A stretch of DNA of 64,000 bases from Nostoc sp. NMS7 (GTDB taxonomy: Bacteria; Cyanobacteriota; Cyanobacteriia; Cyanobacteriales; Nostocaceae): positions 1 to 64,000 of the forward strand of contig NZ_JABXKJ010000249.1 of assembly GCF_017115085.1 (NCBI RefSeq), in the 5' to 3' direction. Numbering within the stretch: the stretch's first letter is position 1; each line of letters starts with the position of its first letter. A model generated the notes under the pieces. It did no database searches, was not told where the DNA came from, and worked only from the letters and a program-made list of their open reading frames with translations. This document shows, piece by piece, positions 8,058 to 16,866 of the stretch. Position numbers and translations under genes: made by a program.

Positions 8058-9980
8058 ATGGAAATTTTAGAAACAATCGGTTTTGATTTGGGACACGGGG
8101 AAACGGCTGTAGCTAAAGCGATAGTGGAAAGCATCGAACCTCCCCAAATGTTGGAGATTAATAACAAGAAGAACCAAATTACAGCTCTTGGTTGGCATCC
8201 CAAACTCGGTTATCTTGTCGGAGAACAAGCATTAATTCAAGCTGGCGTTACTCAACTGACAATCACTTTCAAGCAAAAACCAAACAACGATCCCAAATAT
8301 CGAGAAACAATTAGTACTTTTGTCGCCACCTACTACCGCCTTTTGAAAGAAAGCAAACAACTTGCAGGTGGGGAAAGTAGCTATTTTTACATTGGTTGCC
8401 CTTCAGGATGGTCAGTTAGCGATCGCTCCGAATACCAAAAGATCCTTCAAGAAGCTGGCATTCCCCGACTAAATGTTGTACCGGAATCGCGGGCTGCTTT
8501 CATGCAAGCCAAAGAAGCTGGGAAGCTGGAGTATGACAAACTTCTGGTATCAGTGCTAATTGTCGATATTGGTTCTTCAACCACAGATTTTACTCTGGTT
8601 AAAAGTTTAGAAGAAATCCCGATAGATTTCGGGAGTAATACTTTGGGAGCATCTCTAATTGACAAGGCAATTTTTGCCCGTACTCTCACCAACCACGAGC
8701 AAAAAACATTACTCGAAAAAGTATTTCAGGAATATCCGCATCACCAAGCTCGTTGTGAACTTGCTTGCCGCAAAGCTAAAGAAGATTACTTTTCTAATGA
8801 ACAACTATACAGCGATCCTGAATCCTTTGCGCGTGGCTTCGAGTCGATCAACGAACAGATTTATTTTATTCCCCAAGTTAATAAAGTGATCATGGAGGAA
8901 ATTTTAAATCAACCCTTGCCTGAACTGGGGCTTAATAGTTGGGTGCGATCGTTTCACGACTCTTTAAAAGAGGCGAAAGAAAAGGTGGAAAAACTTGGAA
9001 TCGTGCCGAAACTTGTGCTGATGACTGGCGGTGCATCTCGGATGAAATTTACGCACTTTCTTTGTCAGGAAATGTTTCCCGAACCAGAAACGCTGCTTCG
9101 CCCTGATCCGGAACCAGAACGGTGCATTGCAATGGGTTTAGCACGAGTAGGACGATGGGATCTGCGTGCTGCCGCTTTTAAACAAGAAGTCAACAAACTA
9201 TTTACCTCGAATCAGCTTAAAGGTTTGATTGAGAAGCATATCCCGGAGTTAATCAAATCACTAACTAAGCCTTTGACAGATGGTTTGATTGTCAACGCAG
9301 TTAAACCAGGTTTAAAAGATTGGCAAAAAAACAAAATACGGACTTTAGCAGATTTGGAAACATCTTTGATCAGTCGCGCAGAACAGTGGCTCAAAAGCGA
9401 TTTCGCTGTGCAGATAATTAATTATCAATGCGCTTCTTGGTTTAACAATAAAATACAACCTGATTTAGCCGCACAAACCGATCCAATATGTCGAAAATTT
9501 CAGATACCTAGAAGCAGCTTAAGATTTGAGGATAGCATTGACCCAAATTTTGTTAACCCAGAGCTACGAATTGGAGATGCGATCATTGCTGAGACAGTAG
9601 CGTTTATCGTCAATGTCATAATTGGTGGAGGCACTGTGGCTAGCATCATTACTTTAATACTAACTGGACATTTAACTTGGCCTATTGCACTAGTATATGG
9701 GGCTTCGCTTATGGCAGCAGGAATGGAGCTAAATCGCCAGAGTGTTCAAGAAGTAATCAAGACAAATGTGGATGTACCTAGTTGGATTCGTTCTAGTTTT
9801 TTGAGTGACAAAAAAATCGAGGATATGTGTGAGCAAATAAAGCCTGAGTTAGAGAAAGTTCTTCAAGAACAACTGATAGCGGATCAACAGGCTTTTGACA
9901 AACTGATTGACAAAGTTGAGCAGGGGCTTCAAAAAACCCTTTCCACCAAAGTTCAATCTTGCATAATTCTGATTCAATAA
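8058..9980 (+). CDS. Membrane-anchored Hsp70-like ATPase
   Basis: 640 residues. The first ~365 have the Hsp70/actin nucleotide-binding signature: phosphate-1 loop IGFDLGHGETAVAKA (Asp9), phosphate-2 VDIGSSTTDFTLV (Asp170), and adenosine motif LMTGGASRM (from about 321). DnaK's peptide-binding domain is not recognisable. The C-terminal part instead has helices, one or two hydrophobic segments (about 513-550, VAFIVNVIIGGGTVASIITL and PIALVYGASLMAAG) and a helical tail. It probably works as an ATP-driven switch at a membrane with the upstream membrane protein, which is co-transcribed (14-bp gap). The client is unknown; the M90 peptidase gene lies downstream after a repeat. Confidence 0.75.
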   Translation: MEILETIGFDLGHGETAVAKAIVESIEPPQMLEINNKKNQITALGWHPKLGYLVGEQALIQAGVTQLTITFKQKPNNDPKYRETISTFVATYYRLLKESKQLAGGESSYFYIGCPSGWSVSDRSEYQKILQEAGIPRLNVVPESRAAFMQAKEAGKLEYDKLLVSVLIVDIGSSTTDFTLVKSLEEIPIDFGSNTLGASLIDKAIFARTLTNHEQKTLLEKVFQEYPHHQARCELACRKAKEDYFSNEQLYSDPESFARGFESINEQIYFIPQVNKVIMEEILNQPLPELGLNSWVRSFHDSLKEAKEKVEKLGIVPKLVLMTGGASRMKFTHFLCQEMFPEPETLLRPDPEPERCIAMGLARVGRWDLRAAAFKQEVNKLFTSNQLKGLIEKHIPELIKSLTKPLTDGLIVNAVKPGLKDWQKNKIRTLADLETSLISRAEQWLKSDFAVQIINYQCASWFNNKIQPDLAAQTDPICRKFQIPRSSLRFEDSIDPNFVNPELRIGDAIIAETVAFIVNVIIGGGTVASIITLILTGHLTWPIALVYGASLMAAGMELNRQSVQEVIKTNVDVPSWIRSSFLSDKKIEDMCEQIKPELEKVLQEQLIADQQAFDKLIDKVEQGLQKTLSTKVQSCIILIQ

Positions 9981-10009
9981 CGGTGATGTGTGCCAGTAAA
10001 TTAGACTTT

Positions 10010-10099
10010 GACCTCTCTCCAAACCTCTCTCCTTTTAGGAGAGAGGCTTTGAATCTTACTTCCCTTCCCTACAAGGGAAGGGGTTGGGGGTTAGGTCTA
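10010..10099. repeat. Dispersed palindromic repeat (CTCTCTCC/GGAGAGAG type)
   Basis: CCTCTCTCCTTTTAGGAGAGAGG forms a hairpin, followed by a second hairpin CCCTTCCCTACAAGGGAAGGGG and the string GTTGGGGGTTAGG. An inverted, diverged relative occupies about 20024-20172. It fills most of the gap between the Hsp70-like and M90 peptidase genes and may end transcription of the former. Confidence 0.7.
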
Positions 10100-10160
10100 T
10101 ATTGCATTAAACTGCAAACTGCTTATCAGTGAATTAAATATGTAAATTGCTCAAAAGTCA

Positions 10161-10985
10161 ATGATTAAAACAATAATTTTCTTATTCATCGTTGGGCTAA
10201 TTATCACTGGGATTTTAATCAATCCCATTCTAGTCAGAAGGCGAAGAAACCGTCTCAAAAATCGTCCTTTTCCCCCACTTTGGAATGCCATTATTGAGAA
10301 TAATCTACCCATTTATCCTTGTCTTTCTCCCGATGAACTCAGACGACTTCAGGGACATGTTCAAGTGTTCTTAGCAGAAAAGCAATTTATTGGCTGTAGA
10401 GGATTACAGGTGACGGAGGAAATGAAATTGACCCTTGCGGCGATCGCCTGTTTACTCCTACTAAATGAACGTGGGCAATACTTCCCCAGACTTCGTTCAA
10501 TTCTGGTGTATCCCAATGCTTATTTTGTTGAGGAAAGGACTTCCATCGGAAATTATGTTGTTGAAGAAAGGCGTGTGGCAAGACTGGGTGAATCGTGGAC
10601 AACTGACCAATTAGTAGTATCTTGGGAACAGGTGAAACTAGACAGCACTAATTGGAGAGATGGACATAACGTTGTACTTCATGAATTCGCCCATCAGTTA
10701 GATCAAGAAGATGGTAAAGCTGAAGGAGTTCCTATATTGCAACGCAACTCAGACTATCCTATTTGGGCGAAGGTAATGACAGAAGCATATCAACAACTTT
10801 GTAATGATGTTTTACAAGGTGTAAAAACGGTGATAGATAGCTATGGTGCAACGAATACCGCAGAATTTTTTGCCGTAGCGACTGAGACATTCTTTGAGAA
10901 ACCGCACCAATTGCTATCCAAGCATCCGGCACTTTATGAGCAACTGCAACGTTACTATCAATTAGATCCTGTGCTATGGGCGTGA
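10161..10985 (+). CDS. M90/MtfA-like zinc-dependent peptidase
   Basis: 274 residues with one N-terminal membrane anchor (residues 2-24, IIFLFIVGLIITGILINPIL) and the M90 peptidase core: metal-binding HEFAHQLDQEDG (about 175-186) and a downstream Glu in TAEFFAVATETFF. MtfA in E. coli is a soluble aminopeptidase that also binds Mlc. The cyanobacterial version carries an anchor, so it should face the cytoplasm from the membrane. The substrate is unknown. The length agrees with the family (about 260-280). Confidence 0.85.
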   Translation: MIKTIIFLFIVGLIITGILINPILVRRRRNRLKNRPFPPLWNAIIENNLPIYPCLSPDELRRLQGHVQVFLAEKQFIGCRGLQVTEEMKLTLAAIACLLLLNERGQYFPRLRSILVYPNAYFVEERTSIGNYVVEERRVARLGESWTTDQLVVSWEQVKLDSTNWRDGHNVVLHEFAHQLDQEDGKAEGVPILQRNSDYPIWAKVMTEAYQQLCNDVLQGVKTVIDSYGATNTAEFFAVATETFFEKPHQLLSKHPALYEQLQRYYQLDPVLWA

Positions 10986-11037
10986 AGTAGATCCGATTGC
11001 AAGTTAGTGTTGCTTGAAGACTCATATAGTTTCATTT

Positions 11038-11538
11038 CTATCTCACCTGTTGATCGCAAAGCGCGATCGTCAGCAGTGCTGCTGCTGCCAGTGCTGCTAT
11101 TGTGCGAACGTGGTTCCAGATTGTCCAGTTGGTCAGGTATTTAGCCCATAGGTTAGCGCCTTCAGTGCTGTCCGGTTTGGCGATCGCCAGTGCATCATTC
11201 AGTGGCACATTGAACACGATCGTCAATAGAACGGTGCCAATGAGATAGATCAGACTCCCAACAAGCAAGTAGGCAGCACCACGTTGATGCCACTTTAACA
11301 CCGAGGAAACCGCTAGAAACATGCAAGCCGCAGCAGTTCCGAAAAGCGCTACCATAAATAGCGGATTGATCGCCGTGATATTAATGGATTGCATAGCGGC
11401 AATACCCTCCTTCGGTTGGAGTCGTGTAAGGGCATTCATCACAAAAGTCGAAAAGGCAAAGAAGACACCAGCCACCAGCCCGCAGCCTAGTGCCGAGAAC
11501 AGTTTCAATGTGAAAAGCAAGTGATTAGTGGTTGTCAT
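11038..11538 (-). CDS. DUF1772 (anthrone oxygenase-like) membrane protein
   Basis: 166 residues with four membrane helices (about 8-32, 55-77, 86-110 and 140-160). The spacing, the N-terminal AGVFFAFSTFVMNAL and the C-terminal WTIWNHVRTIAALAAAALL match the DUF1772 family by eye. Some fungal members are anthrone oxygenases in polyketide pathways; most bacterial members have no known function. It stands alone, converging on the M90 peptidase gene. The last ~30 codons carry a HIP1 site. Confidence 0.75.
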   Translation of the reverse strand: MTTTNHLLFTLKLFSALGCGLVAGVFFAFSTFVMNALTRLQPKEGIAAMQSINITAINPLFMVALFGTAAACMFLAVSSVLKWHQRGAAYLLVGSLIYLIGTVLLTIVFNVPLNDALAIAKPDSTEGANLWAKYLTNWTIWNHVRTIAALAAAALLTIALCDQQVR

Positions 11539-11630
11539 AAAGCCTCCTGTAGATTACCGCCTCTTGCGCTACCGCAAAGCTATCTTCAAGCAGCCGATAA
11601 CGAGCGATTAAGCCAGCGTAATTGTTTGGC

Positions 11631-12299
11631 TTAATTCCGGTAAGCTATAACGGCATAAAACGGATCTCCTCCAGCTGCACCCAACCACTGTAAGAAATTC
11701 GGTAATGTTGACTTATGAACTATAACTTCTGCGGTTGTAAATCCTGGAACTGAAGCAAAGTAGGCTTTGACTAATTCCACTCGTTCTGCTTCTGAAGCCT
11801 CTCGCCAAGCTTGAATTGCCTTTTCAAAAAACATCCGGTTAGAAAAACTGATAATTGCCACACCACCGGGTTTCAGGATGCGGTAAATTTCGGAAAATAC
11901 TGCTTCTGGATATTGCACATACTGCACAGATACGCAATTGAGAACAGCATCAAAATCTTCATCTGGTAAAGGTAGCTGCGGATTTTCGTTAAGATTTTGC
12001 ACAAAGTAATGATTGAAGCGGGGATTACGTGCTAGTTCCTCAGCGTTGAGTCCATGTCCCTCCACATGGTCAAACTGCATCTCTTCTGGCAGATGAGACA
12101 CCCAACTGCTCATCATATCAAAAATGCGGGTGTCTTGTACTGAGCGTAGCCGAAGTATGGGTTTCAGGCGATCGCGATATAAATCCGTTAGCTGTTGAAT
12201 AAATCCTTCATCTACATGGGTGACGAAGCGGGGATAGGCATAGAATAGCTTATCGTCTTTGTCGTCTAATTTCAGGCGTTGATTCGGTCTTAACTGCAT
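11631..12299 (-). CDS. Class I SAM-dependent methyltransferase
   Basis: 222 residues. The SAM-binding strand is atypical: instead of a GxGxG loop it reads IFDMMSSWVSHLP, followed by the acidic-loop region GHGLNAEEL and motif LPLPDEDFDAVLNCVSVQYV, then YRILKPGGVAIISFSNRMFF. That order is typical of the Methyltransf_11 group of small-molecule methyltransferases in cyanobacteria. The substrate is not evident. A gap of about 200 bp with AT-rich sequence separates it from the next gene upstream on this strand. Confidence 0.75.
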   Translation of the reverse strand: MQLRPNQRLKLDDKDDKLFYAYPRFVTHVDEGFIQQLTDLYRDRLKPILRLRSVQDTRIFDMMSSWVSHLPEEMQFDHVEGHGLNAEELARNPRFNHYFVQNLNENPQLPLPDEDFDAVLNCVSVQYVQYPEAVFSEIYRILKPGGVAIISFSNRMFFEKAIQAWREASEAERVELVKAYFASVPGFTTAEVIVHKSTLPNFLQWLGAAGGDPFYAVIAYRN

Positions 12300-12493
12300 A
12301 AATCTCTGTTTTGGAGAACTTTTTTGGAAAATTGCGGCAATTTCAGGTATTTTTTCACAATCATTATGTAATATATTTGGTTCTTCATTACTAACTATAA
12401 TTACTACTGAAGAAGCTTTTTTTTGTTAAGTCAAGTAATTTAGCAGCATTGCTATTTAAATTAGATAGCTTTGATTATAATTGGGCATTGTGT

Positions 12494-14230
12494 TCAAGTC
12501 TTGCTTAGGGTTTTGATACATTCTGTTTTGAGAAGGACTAAATTATCAGTCTCCAAAACTGCACAAGAGTTAATTAATGTCGCTAACACAGGTAAAGCTT
12601 TCTGTAACTTGGCATTCGCTTCTTGTGCTGCTGGCTGATATTGTTGTAGCCAAGTGTTTTTAGTTATATATTCTGGCATGAATGCAGAACGTTCTAATAG
12701 CCAGAAGGTTACGTGGTATTTTTGGATAAAGTCTTTAATCTGGATAATATCTTCAGTATATTGGGCATTAATCAGGTCAACCATCCTCTGGTGAATTTGA
12801 GCATAATATTTTGTATGAAACGGTAAAGCATATTCTTTACCCACCAAAATTGTTCTTTGAGCAAAGATAGGTATGTTATCTGCTTCCCCGGAAGTAGAGG
12901 CTATGACAATATTTGGTGGTTGCTTTTGCAAAAAATTATATAATCTTGGGACTTTGCCCTCTAGATAAGGGGTTTTAGGAAAAACTTTTAAGCTGAAGCT
13001 GCTAGGATACAAAACGAGTCCTGCACCAAAAATCATAATCGTCCCCAAGATGAAAATTTGTCTCCCATTTTTTCTCGACCATTGAAGTGTAGCATCTAAA
13101 ATCAAGGTAATAGAGATTGCTGCTGCGATCGCAAGTACCATCTTAAAAGTATGATGGGTGTAGCGGCTAGGCCAGTGCAGTTGAAAAGCTAAGGCATGGG
13201 CAATAAAAAACATTATTAAACTAGCTAATACTACCTGTAGTAATAGTTTGACTTCATCCTTTAGTTGCTTGGTTAGGAGAAAGTGAGACTGGAATTTCAG
13301 GATAATTGGTAATAATAAACCAAATAATAGTTGAGGAGGTGAAATTAAAGCAAGAAAACCACTATCTCTACCAAAAAGCCAATAATTAATAATATTATCA
13401 CTAAAATAGCTGACTCTTCCTCCATCCCAGTAGTCCGGCATAGTTCTCGCAACAGCAGCAGTAATTGCCGGACCAAATTGTGATGATTGAATGGCATAAG
13501 GTAAAATTCCAATACCAGCAATCATCATCGCTGCTGCAAATAAAATAAAATCTTTTCGCTTCTGAGAAATAGTTATCTGCCCATTTTGCCAGTGAAATAA
13601 TCTTAGAGCTAAAATTAATAAATCGACAAAACCTATTAAAGGGTATATTAAACATTGGAGTGCAAGTACAATTAATATACCTAACCCAGAAGACCGGATT
13701 AAATAATATATAAAAGCTAAAAATAGGGGATAAATAAAATCTCTAGGAGTAGCCGAAAATAGATCATCATGCATACAAAGACTTTGATTTAAAAGTAAAG
13801 ATGCGATAAACCCCACCATTGGCACTGGTAATATCTCCATACAGACTAGAAAGCAATAACTAGTTGTAATTAGTCCCAGTACTATTGGAAAAATTTTGCT
13901 AAAGAAAGTTAGATCGATATCTAAAGCCGCAATTATTTTATAAAGAATACCATATCCAATTGGTGTCACCGACTGAAAATAATCAGCGATTAAATCCCCA
14001 GGAAATAAATCTGGGTTAAAGTAACGATACATCCAAGAAATATATTCGCGTGCATCGTCGCTGACTATATATTTACTACTGAAAGCTTGTCGCAGCCCCA
14101 TAAGAATATAACCAACAGCAAAAGTTAAACTTAGACTGTACCAAAAGATGACAGTCAATCTAGATTGATTTTGTCTGCTATTTGGAATAATAGGTGTTGT
14201 TAAAACTTTTTGTAATTGGGGAATTAGCAT
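12494..14230 (-). CDS. Polytopic membrane protein, GT-C-like (unknown)
   Basis: 578 residues with about 10-12 predicted membrane helices and a soluble C-terminal part (about 420-578). After helix 1 there is an acidic external loop (KYIVSDDAREYISWMYRY) of the sort that carries catalytic acids in GT-C glycosyltransferases. A later loop reads ARTMPDYWDGGRVSYFSDN. The C-terminal region resembles no family I can name. It may be a lipid-phosphate-sugar-dependent glycosyltransferase or a related protein. It is divergent from the ArnT-like gene with 270 bp between, which suggests related roles in cell-envelope sugar transfer. Confidence 0.5.
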   Translation of the reverse strand: MLIPQLQKVLTTPIIPNSRQNQSRLTVIFWYSLSLTFAVGYILMGLRQAFSSKYIVSDDAREYISWMYRYFNPDLFPGDLIADYFQSVTPIGYGILYKIIAALDIDLTFFSKIFPIVLGLITTSYCFLVCMEILPVPMVGFIASLLLNQSLCMHDDLFSATPRDFIYPLFLAFIYYLIRSSGLGILIVLALQCLIYPLIGFVDLLILALRLFHWQNGQITISQKRKDFILFAAAMMIAGIGILPYAIQSSQFGPAITAAVARTMPDYWDGGRVSYFSDNIINYWLFGRDSGFLALISPPQLLFGLLLPIILKFQSHFLLTKQLKDEVKLLLQVVLASLIMFFIAHALAFQLHWPSRYTHHTFKMVLAIAAAISITLILDATLQWSRKNGRQIFILGTIMIFGAGLVLYPSSFSLKVFPKTPYLEGKVPRLYNFLQKQPPNIVIASTSGEADNIPIFAQRTILVGKEYALPFHTKYYAQIHQRMVDLINAQYTEDIIQIKDFIQKYHVTFWLLERSAFMPEYITKNTWLQQYQPAAQEANAKLQKALPVLATLINSCAVLETDNLVLLKTECIKTLSKT

Positions 14231-14500
14231 TGTGCGCGTCCATGTCTGAATAAATCGTGTTAATTAGGAAAATCAAAAGCTTTCTTGAATTTTTCTGATT
14301 GTAGAATCTTCAAGTACTAAGTAAATGTCACTGTAAAAGGGGTTCGGAAATATTCAGACTTCATGTTGGGTTTCACGTTGTTCTACCCAACCTACGAATG
14401 ATTAAATTCCATACCCGTTGCTTGCCCATGCTAGATTTCAGCTAGAACTTGTGCAAGGCTTTTCTGATCAGTCATAAGTTGATAATATATAATTATTAGC

Positions 14501-16159
14501 TTGAGCTACTTGATTATACTTAGATTTTGGTTCCCGATCGCCCTTAAAAAAACTTTGCGATTTACTTATTTTAGTTTGTTAGTTTGGATACTGCCCTTAT
14601 TACTATTTAATTCTGGGCACAATAGTCTAATGGCACATGATGAAGGGCTTTACGCATCGCGTGCGCGTCTGATGTTTGATTCTGGTGATTGGATAGCTCC
14701 TTGGGAAAAGCCACATCATAAAACTCCTGGCCCTTATTGGTTAATTGCCAGTTCTTACAAGCTGTTTGGTATCAGTGATACTAGTGCGCGTCTTCCTAGC
14801 ATGATTGCTGGCATTTTTAGCTTATGGCTTGTGTATGAAATCGGCAAAATTATGCTAGGCAAAAAATTAGCAAGGCTAGCTGCTGCAATTTTAAGTGTAG
14901 AATTTCTCTGGCTGCAATACTGTCGCTTAAGTACACCTGATGTACCGATGGTTTTCTTGGTACTTTTAGCGATTTGGTCTTTAATACAAACAGAATTACA
15001 TCCGAAATCTCGCTATTTTTGGAGTTTTCTAGCTGGTTTAAGTTTAGGTTTAGGCTTCTTAGTCAGAAGCTTTATGATTTTTTTGCCAATTATAGCTTTA
15101 TTCCCTTATTTAATTGGGGAACATCGCCGTCATCGTCATCTTACTAACCCAATTTTATATTTAGGCTTTTTCATAGGTTTAATACCTACTGCTGTTTGGC
15201 TATGGTTAAGCTGGCTGCGCTATGGAAATCAAAGTTTTGAAGAGTTGTTCAAGTTTGTTGTGCAGCTAAGTTCTGAGGATCGTTATAATAATGGTTCCCT
15301 GTTCTATATATGGAATATCCCTTTAATAGCATTTCCTTGGGCTTTTTTCGGGATTTTAGGTTTATTTTTGACTCTCCGTCGTCCCATTGTTCGCTACCAG
15401 TTAATATTAGTTGGCTTTCCACTTGTCTTATTTTGTGAACTTAGTCTTTTTACCACTCGTTTCCCTCACTATAGTCTTTCCCTTTGTCCGTTCATAGCTT
15501 GGTTGGCATCTGTGGGTTTAAACTGGTTAGGCAATATTTACCAAATAGAAATTCCCCCACAATTACCTTTTCAAAAGGCGAAAAAAAATATATTAAACCT
15601 TTTTGCAAAGAAGAATCTTCCTCGAAATCTCAGTTATGGCTTTGGTGGCTTAGGTGTTTTACTGGTAATAGCGAGTATTGGCGTTCTTACTTGGGGTGGT
15701 TCTGACATCCGCAAGTATGCAACTATTGGCTTGGCTATGGGCCTGGGTTGGTTAATTTTGCCTGTAGTGTGGATTAGTCGTTACCACTTTGGCAAAAAGT
15801 TTCTCACATCTGATTACTGGATTGCAGGTTGGTTAATTCCCTGTTGGCTAGCTTTGGCAACGATGGGTAGCATCGGTCTGTTAAGTGACTATAACCCGGT
15901 TTTGAGAACTTTTTTACAACAAAGCGCGATCGCCTCAATTATTCAAACTCATCCTATCTACTTTGTGGAAATAGACGCCAAAACCAAAGTACTGCTTAAT
16001 TTCTATTTTTATACTCGCCCCCAACCAGTAGCTTCTATTTCTCAAGTACCAGCTTTGGGCTATGTTTTGATCTATAATGATCAATCCCCGAAATTATCTC
16101 GCCCTCACCGGATTATTGGTACAGGAAAAGAGTATCAGTTGATTCAAGTTCTTCCCTAA
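14501..16159 (+). CDS. ArnT/PMT-like glycosyltransferase (GT-C)
   Basis: 552 residues, about 11 membrane helices. The first external loop has the family signature HDEGLYASRARLMFDSGDW with the catalytic-type acidic pair, followed by PGPYWLIASSYKLFG and RLPSMIAGI, as in ArnT and related dolichyl/undecaprenyl-phosphate-sugar transferases (GT83 or PMT_2). It would move a sugar from a lipid carrier onto lipid A or a protein outside the membrane. The start is uncertain: the longest frame opens with TTG at 14501, with further TTG codons at 14510 and 14555 and no ATG before the catalytic loop. Start at 14555 would still keep the first helix. Confidence 0.75.
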   Translation: MSYLIILRFWFPIALKKTLRFTYFSLLVWILPLLLFNSGHNSLMAHDEGLYASRARLMFDSGDWIAPWEKPHHKTPGPYWLIASSYKLFGISDTSARLPSMIAGIFSLWLVYEIGKIMLGKKLARLAAAILSVEFLWLQYCRLSTPDVPMVFLVLLAIWSLIQTELHPKSRYFWSFLAGLSLGLGFLVRSFMIFLPIIALFPYLIGEHRRHRHLTNPILYLGFFIGLIPTAVWLWLSWLRYGNQSFEELFKFVVQLSSEDRYNNGSLFYIWNIPLIAFPWAFFGILGLFLTLRRPIVRYQLILVGFPLVLFCELSLFTTRFPHYSLSLCPFIAWLASVGLNWLGNIYQIEIPPQLPFQKAKKNILNLFAKKNLPRNLSYGFGGLGVLLVIASIGVLTWGGSDIRKYATIGLAMGLGWLILPVVWISRYHFGKKFLTSDYWIAGWLIPCWLALATMGSIGLLSDYNPVLRTFLQQSAIASIIQTHPIYFVEIDAKTKVLLNFYFYTRPQPVASISQVPALGYVLIYNDQSPKLSRPHRIIGTGKEYQLIQVLP

Positions 16160-16207
16160 GAGAGATGGAAAGCCACTCTTGCTAAATCTAATGAGTCCAG
16201 GTAAGAT

Positions 16208-16224
16208 AATAGTACGTACCCTAA
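16208..16224. promoter_or_regulatory. Putative MarR operator, copy 1
   Basis: AATAGTACGTACCCTAA, 13 bases before the marR start, matches at 13 of 17 positions the two 17-mers found upstream of the hlyD gene. It also sits inside AATAGT-N10-ACTATT, an inverted repeat. This placement fits autoregulation by the MarR protein encoded next. Confidence 0.5.
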
Positions 16225-16236
16225 CTATTATGGCAA

Positions 16237-16704
16237 ATGGTTTCTATATCTAATCACTCCCCAGGTTTAGAGTCGTGGCAGCAAAATCTCGCACCATACA
16301 ATTTGGGCTACAGAATCAAATTAGTCTCGCAACTGCTGAGTCGCAAGTTTACTGAGAGGCTAGAACCCTTTGGACTGACACCATTTCACTGGTTGGTGTT
16401 GTGTTGTCTTTGGCAAGAAGATGGTTTACCTACTTCTTGTATTGGGGACAAACTCAAACAAGTGGGAGGGACTTTAACAGGCGTATTAGATCGGATGGAA
16501 GAACGCGGCTTGGTGCGCCGAGAACGCGACACCCACGATCGCCGCATCTGGCGGATCTGGCTCACAGATGCAGGTAAGGAACTAGAAGCTGTCTTACCGC
16601 CAATCGCCGCAGCCGTGCGTGATGAAGCGATGGACGGTATTTCCTTTGCTGACCGGGAACTGTTTTCCCAAATCTTGAATCGCGCGATCGCTAATCTCTC
16701 CTAA
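16237..16704 (+). CDS. MarR-family transcriptional regulator
   Basis: 155 residues with the MarR winged-helix layout: N-terminal dimer helix (YNLGYRIKLVSQLLSRKF), HTH with GDKLKQVGGTLTGVLDRMEE and the wing LVRRERDTHDRRIWRIWLTD, then C-terminal dimer helices. The D-x-R-D-R-R wing is intact. Such regulators usually repress a neighbouring efflux operon and release DNA when ligands bind. The genes downstream (HlyD-type adaptor, MFS pumps) and the shared 17-mer support that role. The ligand is unknown. Confidence 0.88.
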   Translation: MVSISNHSPGLESWQQNLAPYNLGYRIKLVSQLLSRKFTERLEPFGLTPFHWLVLCCLWQEDGLPTSCIGDKLKQVGGTLTGVLDRMEERGLVRRERDTHDRRIWRIWLTDAGKELEAVLPPIAAAVRDEAMDGISFADRELFSQILNRAIANLS

Positions 16705-16761
16705 AAGATTATCCCATAATCACCCGACCGGGTGAGGCACTGTGAAGATTTATTTTGAGAT

Positions 16762-16817
16762 AATATTACGCATACTAAGGAAATAAAGTTTTTTTCCGGG
16801 AATATTACGCATTCTAA
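16762..16817. promoter_or_regulatory. Paired MarR operator-like repeats upstream of hlyD gene
   Basis: AATATTACGCATACTAA (16762-16778) and AATATTACGCATTCTAA (16801-16817) are direct repeats differing at one base, 39 bases apart start to start. They lie between marR and the HlyD-like gene. Together with 16208-16224 they define a probable binding site for the MarR protein. Confidence 0.55.
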
Positions 16818-16866
16818 ATAAACGAGTATCAATCAAATTATTCAACGAACAAGCGAGTTAACAATC

